Numbered from the stretch's first letter, positions 56,056 through 64,000 are shown. The stretch is 64,000 bases of DNA from G965198795 sp965198795 (GCA_965198795.1 OZ240674.1:682001-746000); one strand, 5' to 3'. The notes: generated by a model from the letters alone, not told the origin. Numbers and translations are program-made.

Positions 56056-57351
56056 ATGCTGAAGCTCTATCGAGTCCTCACCACCTTGGCGTGGCCGCTG
56101 ATCCTCGTTTACCTTGGTAAGCGGCTTCGGGCGGGTAAGGAAGATCCCCTTCGGTTTAACGAGCGCCTTGGTCGATCGTCGTCGCCCAGGCCCAAGGGAA
56201 AACTCCTCTGGATGCACGCGGCGAGCGTTGGGGAGAGTTTGTCTCTTTTGGCGCTCATCGAGCATTTGCGGGCCAGACGTCCGGGCCTAAATCTGATGGT
56301 GACCACGGGCACGGTAACGTCGGCGCAAGTATTGGCGGAACGATTGCCGAAAGGCGTTATCCATCAGTTCATGCCGTTCGACACCGCCGGCAAGGCCAAC
56401 CGCTTTCTGGATCATTGGAAACCCGACCTGACCATTTGGGTCGAGTCGGAATTTTGGCCGAACATGCTCTCCACCGTGAAAAAGCGTAAAATCCCAAGCA
56501 TCTTGATCAATGGACGGGTCTCGGCGAAATCCTTCGGCAATTGGAAGCGGGTCCCCGGCGTCATCAAGGAGTTGCTGTCCACCTTCAGCTTGGCGCTGGG
56601 GCAGACCCCGGCGGATGCGGATCGTTTGGCCGCGCTGGGCGCCGTGACGGCGCGTTCCGTCGGCAATCTGAAATTCGCGGCCCCGCCGCTGCCGGTCTCG
56701 GATATGGATTTCAAAGCGTTGCGCGACATGATCAAGGAACGGCCAGTATGGTTGGCGGCGAGCACTTGGCCCGGTGAGGAAGCAATCGCGGCGCGAGCCC
56801 ATCTCTTGCTCAAAGCGAAATCATCAAATATTTTAACGATTATTGTCCCGCGTCATCCAGTGCGCGCCCCGGAAATTCTCGACGCCTTGCGGGAGACCGG
56901 ATTGTCCGTGGCGCGCCGAAGCGCGGGTCAGCCGCCCGGCCCGGACACGGATATTTACCTCGCCGACACCATTGGAGAACTGGGCCTGTTCATGCGCCTT
57001 GCCCAGGTCGTTTTCATGGGGAAATCCCTGACGGCGCCCGGGGGACAGAATCCAATCGAACCGGCGCGGCTGGGGAGGCCGGTGTTGTTTGGTCCGAAAA
57101 TGGACAATTTCGACGAAGTGCGTCACCGGATGATCGGCGCCGGCGCGGCGATTGAGGTGTCTGACGCGGGGGCGTTGGAGATTGCCCTCGCGAACTTGAT
57201 CGCCGATCCGGCCCGCATGGAAGAACTGGGAACCGCAGCGCGGACCTTCGCCGAGCGCGAAGCGTATGTCGTTGAGCGCGTGATGGAGGAGTTGGCGCCT
57301 TATCTCGAGCCGCTGGCCGGGCTTGTTCGTGATCGGACGGGAGCCCCGTGA
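56056..57351 (+). CDS. waaA: 3-deoxy-D-manno-octulosonic acid transferase
   Basis: WaaA adds Kdo from CMP-Kdo to lipid IVA at the inner membrane. In the 431-residue protein an N-terminal membrane helix (VLTTLAWPLILVYLGKRLRA) precedes LLWMHAASVGESLSLLALIE (catalytic Glu region), MVTTGTVTSAQVLAERL and LTIWVESEFWPNMLSTVKKR. The C-terminal GT-B domain has MGKSLTAPGGQNPIEPARLG RPVLFGPKMDNF. Mono- or bifunctionality cannot be read from the sequence. It starts directly after the DUF374 gene and overlaps lpxK by 1 bp. Confidence 0.95.
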   Translation: MLKLYRVLTTLAWPLILVYLGKRLRAGKEDPLRFNERLGRSSSPRPKGKLLWMHAASVGESLSLLALIEHLRARRPGLNLMVTTGTVTSAQVLAERLPKGVIHQFMPFDTAGKANRFLDHWKPDLTIWVESEFWPNMLSTVKKRKIPSILINGRVSAKSFGNWKRVPGVIKELLSTFSLALGQTPADADRLAALGAVTARSVGNLKFAAPPLPVSDMDFKALRDMIKERPVWLAASTWPGEEAIAARAHLLLKAKSSNILTIIVPRHPVRAPEILDALRETGLSVARRSAGQPPGPDTDIYLADTIGELGLFMRLAQVVFMGKSLTAPGGQNPIEPARLGRPVLFGPKMDNFDEVRHRMIGAGAAIEVSDAGALEIALANLIADPARMEELGTAARTFAEREAYVVERVMEELAPYLEPLAGLVRDRTGAP

Positions 57352-58337
57352 TGCCGGGCCCGCCGGCATTTTGGTATAGCCGTAACCTTTCGGGCGTCGC
57401 CCAATGTCTGGCTCCGCTCGGATGGTTTTATGGCGCGGCGGCGGCGTATCGTCTCGCGACGGGCGCGCGCGCCTCCGCCGGCGCGCCGGTTATCTGTGTC
57501 GGCAATCTCGTGGCGGGCGGCGCCGGCAAAACGCCCGTGGTGCGCGATTTTGTCCGCCGGTTGACGGGCGCCGGCCGTAAACCGCATGTGATCAGCAGGG
57601 GATACGGCGGCCGGTTGACCTCGCTCCGCCGGATCGACCCTTCGACGGACACGGCGGCGGTCGTTGGGGATGAGGCGCTGATGCTGGCGGCGGACGGCCC
57701 CGTTTGGGCCGGACCGGACCGTGTGACGGCGGCGCGCGAGGCCGTCTCCCAAGGCGCTGACGCATTGGTGTTGGATGATGGTTTTCAGGATGCGGCTCTC
57801 CACCATGATTTGGCCTTGGTCGTTACGGACGGGCAAGCCGGGTTCGGCAACGGCCTGGTTATCCCGGCGGGTCCCTTGCGTGAACCTGTTTCACGTGGTC
57901 TTAAACGGGCGGACGTGGTGGCTGTTATGGGACCCGATGATTGCGGCGTCGGCGATATTACGCGGCGCTCCGGTCCGGACGGTCCGGCGGTTTGGAACGC
58001 CGTCGTCAGACCCGGCGATCTCCCCGTTCCTGCCGGAACCCGCGTGCTGGCGTTCGCCGGTATCGGCAGGCCGCGAAAGTTTTTCGACACCCTGAAAGGC
58101 GCCGGGCTGAGCGTTGTGGAAGCCAAGGCGTTTCCGGACCATCACGCGTTTTCAACGCCGGAACTGGACGCCTTGAAACAGCGGGCCGCGCGCCGCGCCC
58201 TCAAGCTGGTGACGACGGAAAAGGATTGGGCTCGCTTGCCGGTTTCGCGCCGTGACGGCATAGAAGTCTTGACAATTACCCTGCAATGGCACGACGAAGC
58301 AGCCATCGAGCGGCGTTTGGCCGCTTTGTTTGGTTGA
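57351..58337 (+). CDS. lpxK: tetraacyldisaccharide 4'-kinase
   Basis: LpxK phosphorylates the 4' position of the lipid A disaccharide. In the 328-residue protein the P-loop is VICVGNLVAGGAGKTPVVRD (about residues 47-66), followed by HVISRGYGGRL, VGDEALMLAADGPVWAGPDR, LVLDDGFQDAALHHDLALVV and the C-terminal AFPDHHAFSTPELDAL with LVTTEKDWARLP. The ATG at 57351 overlaps the waaA TGA; an in-frame GTG lies one codon upstream. Part of the envelope cassette. Confidence 0.95.
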   Translation: MPGPPAFWYSRNLSGVAQCLAPLGWFYGAAAAYRLATGARASAGAPVICVGNLVAGGAGKTPVVRDFVRRLTGAGRKPHVISRGYGGRLTSLRRIDPSTDTAAVVGDEALMLAADGPVWAGPDRVTAAREAVSQGADALVLDDGFQDAALHHDLALVVTDGQAGFGNGLVIPAGPLREPVSRGLKRADVVAVMGPDDCGVGDITRRSGPDGPAVWNAVVRPGDLPVPAGTRVLAFAGIGRPRKFFDTLKGAGLSVVEAKAFPDHHAFSTPELDALKQRAARRALKLVTTEKDWARLPVSRRDGIEVLTITLQWHDEAAIERRLAALFG

Positions 58338-58361
58338 CGCCTCAGCACAGAAGCAGTCCCC

Positions 58362-59258
58362 ATGGTCCATGTTCCCGGTCCTCTCAACCGGTATGTCTTT
58401 CACACGATCCAGGCGGCCGGCGCGTTCATCCTATTCCTGTGCTTTCGCGTTCTGCCCATCGACGCGGCGTCGGCGCTCGGCGGGTTCGCCGCCCGAGCCG
58501 TCGGTCCCCGGCTGAAGTTGAGCGAACAGGCGCGCGGGAATCTCCGCAACGCCTATCCGGAAAAGCCAGCGGCCGAGATCGAGGCCGTCGTCAAGGACAT
58601 GTGGGCGCATTTAGGGCGGGTGGCCGCCGAGTATCCCCATTTGGGCAAGATTGACGTTTACGATCCCAATGGACGCGTCGAAGTGATTGGCGGCGAACAT
58701 GTGGACGCGCTGCGTGACGACGGCAAGCCCGGTATTTTTTATTCCGGCCATATCGGCAATTGGGAAATCGTCTCTTTAGGCGCGACGCAGCGCGATTTGC
58801 CGCTGGACCGTATTTATCGCGAAGCCAATAATCGAATGGTGGAATGGCTCTATCGTCAAGGCCGGTCGTCCGTCGAGGGTGCGTTGATCAAGAAAGGCCC
58901 CCGGGGGGTTCGTGAACTGCTGGGGGTTTTTAGGAAAGGCCGCCACCTTGGCATGTTGGTCGATCAGAAAATGAATGACGGCATTTCCGTGCCGTTCTTC
59001 GGCCGGGATGCGATGACGGCGCCGGCGTTGGCGGAAATGGCGCTGCGGCATGATTGCCCCGTGGTCGCCGCCCGGGTGAAACGATTGAGGGGCGCGCGGT
59101 TTTTGTTGGAGATTTTACCACCCATCCGGTTCGAAAAGACCGGTGACAAGCGCGCCGACCTGCGCGCCGCCATGACGCGCGTGAACGCCCAATTGGAAAG
59201 CTTCATCCGGGACGCGCCGGAACAGTGGCTCTGGCTTCACAACCGTTGGCCGGATTGA
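58362..59258 (+). CDS. lpxL: lipid A late acyltransferase (LpxL/HtrB family)
   Basis: Adds a secondary acyl chain to Kdo2-lipid A. The 298-residue protein has an N-terminal helix (TIQAAGAFILFLCFRVLPID), LSEQARGNLRNAYPEKPAAE, the HxxxxE acyltransferase motif in IFYSGHIGNWEIVSL, and LGMLVDQKMNDGISVPFFGR. DAPEQWLWLHNRWPD at the end is diagnostic. It follows lpxK by 24 bp. LpxL versus LpxM specificity is not decidable from the sequence alone. Confidence 0.92.
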   Translation: MVHVPGPLNRYVFHTIQAAGAFILFLCFRVLPIDAASALGGFAARAVGPRLKLSEQARGNLRNAYPEKPAAEIEAVVKDMWAHLGRVAAEYPHLGKIDVYDPNGRVEVIGGEHVDALRDDGKPGIFYSGHIGNWEIVSLGATQRDLPLDRIYREANNRMVEWLYRQGRSSVEGALIKKGPRGVRELLGVFRKGRHLGMLVDQKMNDGISVPFFGRDAMTAPALAEMALRHDCPVVAARVKRLRGARFLLEILPPIRFEKTGDKRADLRAAMTRVNAQLESFIRDAPEQWLWLHNRWPD

Positions 59259-59266
59259 GGCGCGTC

Positions 59267-59845
59267 ATGCCGGTCACGCCCAGAGATCCCACCCGCGAGA
59301 TTCTTCGTTTTTGGTTCGAAGGCGACGGCGCGGTGGCGCCGGGAACTCATCGGCGGGTTTGGTTCCGCCAATCGGATGATTTCGACGCGGACGTTCGCGA
59401 ACGGTTCCTCGCCGACCATCATGCGGCCGCCAAGGGGGCGTTGGATGATTTGGCGGCGCGCCGGGACGGCGCGCTCGCCCTGATCCTGTTGCTGGATCAA
59501 GTGCCCAGGAATCTATTTCGGAACAGCCCGCAAGCGTTCGCGACGGACGCCAAGGCGCTGAAGATTGCGGAGGCCGCCTTGAAAGCGGGTTTCGATCACG
59601 GACGCCCGGAGACCGAGCGCACTTTTTTCTACCTTCCCTTCCAGCATGCGGAGTCCGTCGGCGTTCAACGCCGGGCGGTCGATCTGTTCAAGGATTTCGA
59701 CCGGTTGGAGTCCGTAAAGGCGGCGGAGGACCATCTTCGCGTCATCAAGCGGTTCGGACGCTTTCCTCACCGGAATGAAGTACTGCGCCGCGCCTCGACG
59801 GCCGAGGAACGGACGTTCTTGACGGAACACGGCCGGGGCTTCTGA
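59267..59845 (+). CDS. DUF924 family protein
   Basis: A 192-residue all-helical protein of unknown function. I start it at the ATG at 59267 (MPVTPRDPTREILRFWFEGD), 8 bp after the lpxL stop; the frame also extends into lpxL. Family motifs are VWFRQSDDFDADVRERFLAD, ALALILLLDQVPRNLFRNSP QAFATDAKAL, TFFYLPFQHAESVGVQRRAV and HLRVIKRFGRFPHRNEVLRR. The fold is TPR-like. Position at the end of the lipid A run is probably incidental. Good family match, no known activity. Confidence 0.92.
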   Translation: MPVTPRDPTREILRFWFEGDGAVAPGTHRRVWFRQSDDFDADVRERFLADHHAAAKGALDDLAARRDGALALILLLDQVPRNLFRNSPQAFATDAKALKIAEAALKAGFDHGRPETERTFFYLPFQHAESVGVQRRAVDLFKDFDRLESVKAAEDHLRVIKRFGRFPHRNEVLRRASTAEERTFLTEHGRGF

Positions 59846-60254
59846 TAGAATTTTTGACCCGCGCCATCCGCCGGAGGCGATGACGGCGGTGGCGTCCGCC
59901 TCGCCCCCGATAACGCGCCCTATGACGCACGCTTTGAACAATCCGGCGCGGTCTCCGTATGAACAGGCCCCATGTGGACAGGCCCCACGTGGAGATATTC
60001 CGTGTGGGCAGGGCCGCCGCGTTCGAAGACGCGAGAGACGCCGGAGACGGTCATCTTTCCATAAGCGCCGCGCCTGACGCACTAGGCGGCGCGCCCCCCG
60101 ACTCGCCGGGCGGCGAGACAACGCGCGAGCGCGCGGAGGTTCTTCCCGGAAACACGCGAACGCCCCGCATGTTTTTTCCACTTCACGCCATGGCCTTATG
60201 ACCAAATAGCCGTATGACCAAAACCAACCAATCGGCTGGGCGTGATCCATAGTA
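59846..60254. other. gene-free gap between DUF924 and plsC
   Basis: About 410 bp between convergent genes. Open frames exist on both strands but their products are arginine/proline-rich and featureless. It includes a degenerate 15-bp tandem repeat (59963-60022). No terminator is obvious. Confidence 0.5.
59963..60022. repeat. degenerate 15-bp tandem repeat
   Basis: Units ACAGGCCCCATGTGG (59963-59977) and ACAGGCCCCACGTGG (59978-59992) differ by one base. Two further, strongly diverged units follow (AGATATTCCGTGTGG, then GCAGGGCCGCCGCGT). No function is suggested. Confidence 0.5.
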
Positions 60255-61016
60255 TTATTCCGGCGGCGATTGAGGCCGGGACGGCAGGAATGCGTATGCT
60301 TCGCGGGCGTCAGCCAACAACTTCGCGCTTTCACCGTCGATGCGGCTTTTCAGTTCCCGCATGAACTCCTTGCGGTCCATGCCCGGCGCGATGGGGGGTA
60401 AAACCTTGAGCACCACCTCGCCCGGGAACTTGATGACGCCAAAGCGCCCCCAGTAGATTCCAGAGTTAAGCGCGACGGGGACCACAGGCGCGCCGGCCGT
60501 CTTGTAAATCGCCGCGACGCCTGGATGGTAGGGTACGTCCTCGTCCGGCGCGGCGCGGGTGCCTTCCGGGAAAATAATGGGTTGCCGGCCAAGCGACAAG
60601 GCGCGCTTGGCTTCTTCCGTCAGCTTCTTCAAAGCGTTCGCCCCGGCGGCCCGGTCAACGACGATGGAGCCGGCCTTTTGAAACCCGAGCTTCCAGAAGG
60701 GTATGTTACCCAGTTCCTGTTTCAGCACGTAAACCGGGTCCGGCGTCAGGCCGTGAAACGCCATGGTGTCCCATGCCGATTGGTGCTTTGAGGCGACCAC
60801 ATAAGCCGGGTCCGCCGGCAGGTTTTCCCGCCCCTCAATGCGCGCCTTCAACCCGACAATCCAGCGCAATCCCCATCTCGCGCCAATCCCCCACAGGTTC
60901 AACACCGCTTGCAGGAAAGGCCGCGGGAAACACACGAAAATCGGCAGGCACAGAGTGATAAACCCCGTCCAGAGGAAATAATAGCCAGTGAAAATTATGG
61001 AACGGAAACGGATCAT
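60255..61016 (-). CDS. plsC: 1-acyl-sn-glycerol-3-phosphate acyltransferase
   Basis: Converts lysophosphatidic acid to phosphatidic acid at the inner membrane. The 253-residue protein starts with a hydrophobic helix (IIFTGYYFLWTGFITLCLPI), then VVASKHQSAWDTMAF (HxxxxD active site), AGSIVVDRAAGANAL, PIIFPEGTRAAPDED (acyl-acceptor motif) and YHPGVAAIYKTAGAPVVPVA. The length is typical. It overlaps the DUF218 gene by 4 bp. Confidence 0.94.
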   Translation of the reverse strand: MIRFRSIIFTGYYFLWTGFITLCLPIFVCFPRPFLQAVLNLWGIGARWGLRWIVGLKARIEGRENLPADPAYVVASKHQSAWDTMAFHGLTPDPVYVLKQELGNIPFWKLGFQKAGSIVVDRAAGANALKKLTEEAKRALSLGRQPIIFPEGTRAAPDEDVPYHPGVAAIYKTAGAPVVPVALNSGIYWGRFGVIKFPGEVVLKVLPPIAPGMDRKEFMRELKSRIDGESAKLLADAREAYAFLPSRPQSPPE

Positions 61017-61645
61017 GAAAACTGTTCGGCCAGTTCGATCAGGTTCAGCACGCGGTGCCGGATCCAGGCGGCGATCATTTTGTTGTATTCACCGGCAATG
61101 AGACTGGCGGTGCCGGGCCAAGCCCACCATTCCGCCTGTTTGACATGCGAGGGGAAAACGGGGTGCGGGATCACGGCTAGGTCCGGAGCGAAATCCTGGA
61201 ATTCCAAAAGTGACCGCGGCATATGATAGGCCGCCGTTACCAAACGCAGGCTTTTGTACCCCTCACGGCGCATCCAGGCCGCCGTTTCGGCGGCGTTCTC
61301 GGCGGTGTTGACGGCGTTTCCGATTCCGATCTTATCCCCAAGGTCCCCCGCGCTTCTCTTGGCGACGGCAAGCAGGCGCTGAACGTCCAGCCCCCGGTAA
61401 ACGCCGGACACGAACAGATGTTCGGCCAATCTTCCATCCAGCAAGTCCAGGCCGGTCCTCAGCCGTTCGCTTCCCCCGGTTAGGACAACGATGGCGTCCG
61501 TCGCGGTTTTGCCGTCGGCCACCTGCTCAGGGATGGTGTTGGCGAAATGGAACAGGCCCGCTCCCCAAATGAAGGCAAGCACGATCACCGCCGCCGACAG
61601 ATTGGCGAGGACACGGGGACCCTTGCGTCTGGACCGGTGCGCCAT
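61013..61645 (-). CDS. YdcF/DUF218 family protein
   Basis: A 210-residue membrane-anchored protein. The N-terminal helix is LANLSAAVIVLAFIWGAGLF. The DUF218 domain shows DAIVVLTGGSERLRTGLDLL, LFVSGVYRGLDVQRLL, IGNAVNTAENAAETAAWMRR and LRLVTAAYHMPRSLLEFQDF. Related proteins (SanA, ElyC, YdcF) take part in envelope integrity; the biochemical role is unclear. It lies 7 bp after ftsX and overlaps plsC by 4 bp, so it probably belongs to the ftsE-ftsX transcript. Confidence 0.9.
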   Translation of the reverse strand: MAHRSRRKGPRVLANLSAAVIVLAFIWGAGLFHFANTIPEQVADGKTATDAIVVLTGGSERLRTGLDLLDGRLAEHLFVSGVYRGLDVQRLLAVAKRSAGDLGDKIGIGNAVNTAENAAETAAWMRREGYKSLRLVTAAYHMPRSLLEFQDFAPDLAVIPHPVFPSHVKQAEWWAWPGTASLIAGEYNKMIAAWIRHRVLNLIELAEQFS

Positions 61646-61652
61646 AAGCCGG

Positions 61653-62531
61653 TTACGTCATTTGCTTCAGGCCGCGAATGACCGTGGAACGGGCGCTCCA
61701 CATGGCGATTACCGCGACGATGACAGGGATGGCGAGAGCAACGGCGATCTGAGACGCGCCGAATGTCACATCCGGAATCAAGTTGTCTCCCGCCCGCATG
61801 GCGAAGTAACGCATGGCGCCCAAAGCGGGGACCGCCAGCGACAATCCCAGGAGTCCGCCTTTCAAACCATGTCTGAGGGCCCGGTCGGCGAACTGTTTGG
61901 CGATATAGCTGTCTTGGGCGCCGATCAGATGCAAAACCTCGATGGCGTCTTGATGGATCGCGAGACCGGTTCGAGTGGTGAAAACGACCGTACCGACCGT
62001 TGCGAGGACGATCAGGGCCAGGACGCCAGCGGCGATTCCCTCAATGGTCTCAAGCAGGCGTATCAAATGCCGCAACCAAACCCTGTGATCGTCAACGGCG
62101 ACACCTGGAATCCGATCCCTCAACGTGGTTTGTAACGCAGCCGCGTCCAGTCCGCCCGGCGCCGCCGTCACGTCGATCAGACGGGGCAGCGGCAAACCTT
62201 CCAAATCCCGGTTGGCGCCAATCCAGGGCTCCAGCAAGCCCAGCAAGGCGTCGTCATTCAGCACCTCATAGCGCGCCACGTCACCATGAGCGGCCAGAAC
62301 GGACAAAACCCCCGCCAGGCGTTCCTCATCGTCCTTCGCATCCGTTCCAGGAGCCACCTGCACCGTTAGGGTGCCGGAAACGCCGCCGCTCCATTGCCGC
62401 GCGGTCTCGGACACGACCAACAACGCGACACCGGCCAAAATCGCCATGAACACCATGAAAGCGATCAGCCAGGGCAGGAATCGGCCCAGCTTGTCGCGCT
62501 CCAAAGCGAGGTCCGAGCGACGGCGTAACAT
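61653..62531 (-). CDS. ftsX: cell division ABC transporter permease FtsX
   Basis: FtsX with FtsE links the divisome to periplasmic amidase activation. In the 292-residue protein helix 1 (LPWLIAFMVFMAILAGVALL) is followed by a periplasmic domain (GTLTVQVAPGTDAKDDEERL ... PRLIDVTAAPGGLDAAAL). Three C-terminal helices come next (GIAAGVLALIVLATVGTVVF, GLKGGLLGLSLAVPALGAMR, AVALAIPVIVAVIAMWSARS). AIEVLHLIGAQDSYIAKQF is the conserved cytoplasmic loop. The start may be slightly downstream. It follows ftsE by 18 bp. Confidence 0.93.
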   Translation of the reverse strand: MLRRRSDLALERDKLGRFLPWLIAFMVFMAILAGVALLVVSETARQWSGGVSGTLTVQVAPGTDAKDDEERLAGVLSVLAAHGDVARYEVLNDDALLGLLEPWIGANRDLEGLPLPRLIDVTAAPGGLDAAALQTTLRDRIPGVAVDDHRVWLRHLIRLLETIEGIAAGVLALIVLATVGTVVFTTRTGLAIHQDAIEVLHLIGAQDSYIAKQFADRALRHGLKGGLLGLSLAVPALGAMRYFAMRAGDNLIPDVTFGASQIAVALAIPVIVAVIAMWSARSTVIRGLKQMT

Positions 62532-62549
62532 GTCAATCCCCTTCGAACC

Positions 62550-63344
62550 TTACAATAACCGCTCAACGGTGTCCGCCCGCTCGCCGTCTCCGTGCCTGTC
62601 CGGGCTCGACGCGATGGGCGGCTCAAACGCCATCATCGGATCCGCGTCCTGAAATTTCATGGCGCCGGCGTCGATCCGCATGACGGGGTGGTTCATATTC
62701 TTCACCAAACCCAGATTGTGCGTGGCGACCAGGACCGTTGTGCCCAAACGATTGAGTTCCTCGAACAGATGCAGCAAGCGCACGCCCATTTTGTCGTCGA
62801 CATTGCCAGTGGGTTCGTCCGCCAGAAGTAATTTCGGACGGGTTATGACGGCGCGTGCGATGGCGACACGTTGCTGCTGCCCCCCGGAAAGAGTCGTCGG
62901 CCGGGCGTCCAGATGGTTTTTCAAGCCCACCCAGTTCAGCAACTCGACGACGAACTTCCGGATCTCCCCCTCGCGTTGACCCGCGACCCGAAGCGGAAGC
63001 GCCACATTGTCGTAAGCCGACAGATGGTCCAGCAATCTGAATTCCTGAAAAACGACGCCGATACGGCGGCGCATCGCCGGCAACTCCCGTCTGGAAACAG
63101 TCGTGATATCCTTCCCAAACAACTTGATCAGGCCACGCGTCGGCCGTAAAGCCAGGTACATGAGACGCAGTAAGGACGACTTACCCGCTCCACTCTCGCC
63201 CAGGAGGAAATGAAACGAACCTTGCTCCAACTCAAAGCTGAGATCTTGGAGAACTTCAGGGCCGAGACCATATCGGAGCCCCACGTTCTCGAAACGAATG
63301 ACCGGATCGGTGGAAATGGCGCGCCCCTCTGTTTTTCTTTGCAT
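62550..63344 (-). CDS. ftsE: cell division ATP-binding protein FtsE
   Basis: The ATPase partner of FtsX. I start it at the ATG at 63344 (MQRKTEGRAISTDPVIRFEN); the open frame extends 59 codons upstream through AT-rich promoter sequence. Walker A is FLLGESGAGKSSLLRLMYLA, Q-loop RRRIGVVFQEFRLLDHLSAY, signature TLSGGQQQRVAIARAVITRP, Walker B LLLADEPTGNVDD and H-loop TTVLVATHNLGLV. The C-terminal 35 residues are an extra acidic/polar tail (MMAFEPPIASSPDRHGDGER) beyond the usual FtsE end. Confidence 0.94.
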   Translation of the reverse strand: MQRKTEGRAISTDPVIRFENVGLRYGLGPEVLQDLSFELEQGSFHFLLGESGAGKSSLLRLMYLALRPTRGLIKLFGKDITTVSRRELPAMRRRIGVVFQEFRLLDHLSAYDNVALPLRVAGQREGEIRKFVVELLNWVGLKNHLDARPTTLSGGQQQRVAIARAVITRPKLLLADEPTGNVDDKMGVRLLHLFEELNRLGTTVLVATHNLGLVKNMNHPVMRIDAGAMKFQDADPMMAFEPPIASSPDRHGDGERADTVERLL

Positions 63345-63467
63345 TGTTAATAATCGGGAAAATTCTTGACCCGACAATGCCATGGCCTCCCGGGGAGGTC
63401 CAGCGCGGGTTGCTTTCCAAAATTTGCCCGCATATAAAGGGGCAGAGTATAATAAAAGAAGCCTTTC
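63345..63467. promoter_or_regulatory. divergent promoter region ftsE / zinc-ribbon gene
   Basis: A 123-bp gap between two divergent starts, AT-richer than the flanks toward the plus-strand gene (AGAGTATAATAAAAGAAG near 63444-63461). TATAAT at 63448-63453 is a good -10 candidate, although it lies close to the zinc-ribbon start at 63468. No clear -35 was identified. Confidence 0.45.
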
Positions 63468-64000
63468 ATGCGTATTACTTGTCCAAATTGTCAGACTCGC
63501 TACGCCTTGACTGAACAGCAACTTGGCGCTGGCCGTAATGTGAGTTGTTCAAATTGCGGACAGGTGTGGTTTGCCGATCCCGTTTCGGCGGAGCCCGACC
63601 CCGCGGCTCTGCCGCCGCGCCGCGCCGCGCTTCAGCAGCCGCCGCCGCGGTATGGCGCGCCGCCGGGGTATCCGCCTCCCTATCCCCCCCAAGCCGCCGC
63701 CTATGCGGGCGCGCCGGGCTATCCGCCGCCTCAACCCGGCGCCTACCCCGGATATCCGCCGCCGCCGAACCCCGCCCAAACCGCTGTTCCAGTTCCGCCG
63801 CCTCCAGCTCCGCCGCCTCCAGCTCCGCCGCCTCCGGCTCCGCCGCCTCCGGCTCCGCCGCCAGCTGCGGTTCCCGAAACTCCCGACAAACCCGAGCCGG
63901 CTCCCATCCAGGAACCTGCGGACGAATTGATTTCGACCGACGATCTGGACGCCATGTTCGACGACGACGATGAAGGCCCGGCTTTCGACTCCTTCGTCGA
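63468..64000 (+). CDS. zinc-ribbon (MJ0042-type) proline-rich protein, 5' part
   Basis: The frame begins at the ATG at 63468 and is open to the window end (177 codons seen). Residues 1-40 are an MJ0042-type zinc finger (MRITCPNCQTRYALTEQQLG ... VSCSNCGQVWF, two CxxC pairs). A long proline/tyrosine/alanine-rich linker follows, including four near-perfect PPPPA units, then an acidic stretch (DELISTDDLDAMFDDDDEG). Family members usually have a membrane helix and a C-terminal periplasmic domain, not visible here. A gene of this type next to ftsEX is common in Rhodospirillales. Function unknown. Confidence 0.85.
   Translation, partial: MRITCPNCQTRYALTEQQLGAGRNVSCSNCGQVWFADPVSAEPDPAALPPRRAALQQPPPRYGAPPGYPPPYPPQAAAYAGAPGYPPPQPGAYPGYPPPPNPAQTAVPVPPPPAPPPPAPPPPAPPPPAPPPAAVPETPDKPEPAPIQEPADELISTDDLDAMFDDDDEGPAFDSFV
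63795..63866 (+). repeat. 15-bp tandem repeat coding PPPPA
   Basis: Four units of CCGCCGCCTCC(A/G)GCT (63795-63854), plus a partial fifth, in frame with the zinc-ribbon protein. The first two units and the last two are identical pairs. Such arrays change copy number easily, altering linker length. Confidence 0.85.

Noticed and set aside
59959..60201. 80-codon plus-strand frame starting at the 15-bp repeats
   Set aside because: No domain, starts inside a repeat, poor ribosome site; treated as non-coding.
59513..60334. 273-codon minus-strand frame across DUF924 and the following gap
   Set aside because: Half of it is antisense to DUF924; the rest covers degenerate repeats.
1..64000. tRNA, rRNA and CRISPR arrays
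   Set aside because: Gaps were read for cloverleaf features, rRNA conserved blocks and regularly spaced repeats; none was found.

Overview
The window is GC-rich, densely packed chromosomal DNA from an alphaproteobacterium, most like the Rhodospirillales. The evidence is the block leuC / rplS-trmD-rimM-rpsP-ffh facing dapF-mtaB-ftsY, an ECF11-type RpoE-ChrR photo-oxidative stress locus, a SAM-II riboswitch in front of metZ, the korA-korB pair, and a lipid A cassette ending in waaA-lpxK-lpxL. No rRNA, tRNA or CRISPR array was seen. The species cannot be named from sequence alone.

Layout. 1-9032: leuC (5' part only), then translation and protein-targeting genes (rplS, trmD, rimM, rpsP, ffh) on the minus strand. 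A small HTH regulator, a 4Fe-4S protein, dapF, mtaB and ftsY follow on the plus strand. 9033-13251: an M23 peptidase and xseA (minus) diverge from purD (plus). 13560-18649: cytochrome c maturation genes ccmD-E-F-G-H-I (minus), without ccmABC next to them. 18716-19700: a strong terminator, a structured non-coding stretch and a decayed IS5-family element that sits in the stop codon of chrR. 19698-28572 plus 35418-36947: a predicted singlet-oxygen/photo-oxidative stress regulon. It holds rpoE-chrR, a divergent operon (flavin amine oxidase-like, DUF1365, cyclopropane fatty acid synthase-like, GPH transporter, DUF3833), and a minus-strand operon (FeS photolyase, DUF6134-like, SDR, NTF2-like). Two promoter candidates with TGATC(C/G)-N18-TAA spacing lie between rpoE and the divergent operon.

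The minus-strand stress operon has been split by an insertion of about 6.6 kb (28750-35374). The insertion carries a TRAP transporter, a divergent MocR-type regulator, an epoxide hydrolase and a truncated aldehyde dehydrogenase. It is flanked by 224-bp direct repeats (28526-28749 and 35375-35598) that duplicate the photolyase 3' end and the DUF6134 5' end. Both junctions show 8-bp microhomology, and the left one is fused to a roughly 100-bp diverged copy of part of rpoE. This is the clearest recent rearrangement in the window.

36979-51620: central and redox metabolism. It includes a homodimeric-type 2-oxoacid dehydrogenase E1 facing an Lrp-type regulator, an FAD/2Fe-2S reductase, a stand-alone integrase-like core-binding domain protein, tldD, DUF3422, and SAM-II riboswitch-metZ. 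These are followed by a rhodanese, a ferredoxin-NADP reductase of the adrenodoxin-reductase type, and korB-korA. The last three suggest a 2-oxoglutarate-to-ferredoxin-to-NADPH route. 51930-64000: tldE, then the envelope cassette msbA-like / DUF374 acyltransferase / waaA / lpxK / lpxL and DUF924. Then plsC, a DUF218 protein and ftsX-ftsE (minus), and a proline-rich zinc-ribbon protein running off the end. REP-like doublets of the TCATTCCCGCG...GGAATCCAG type are scattered through the gene-poor gaps.
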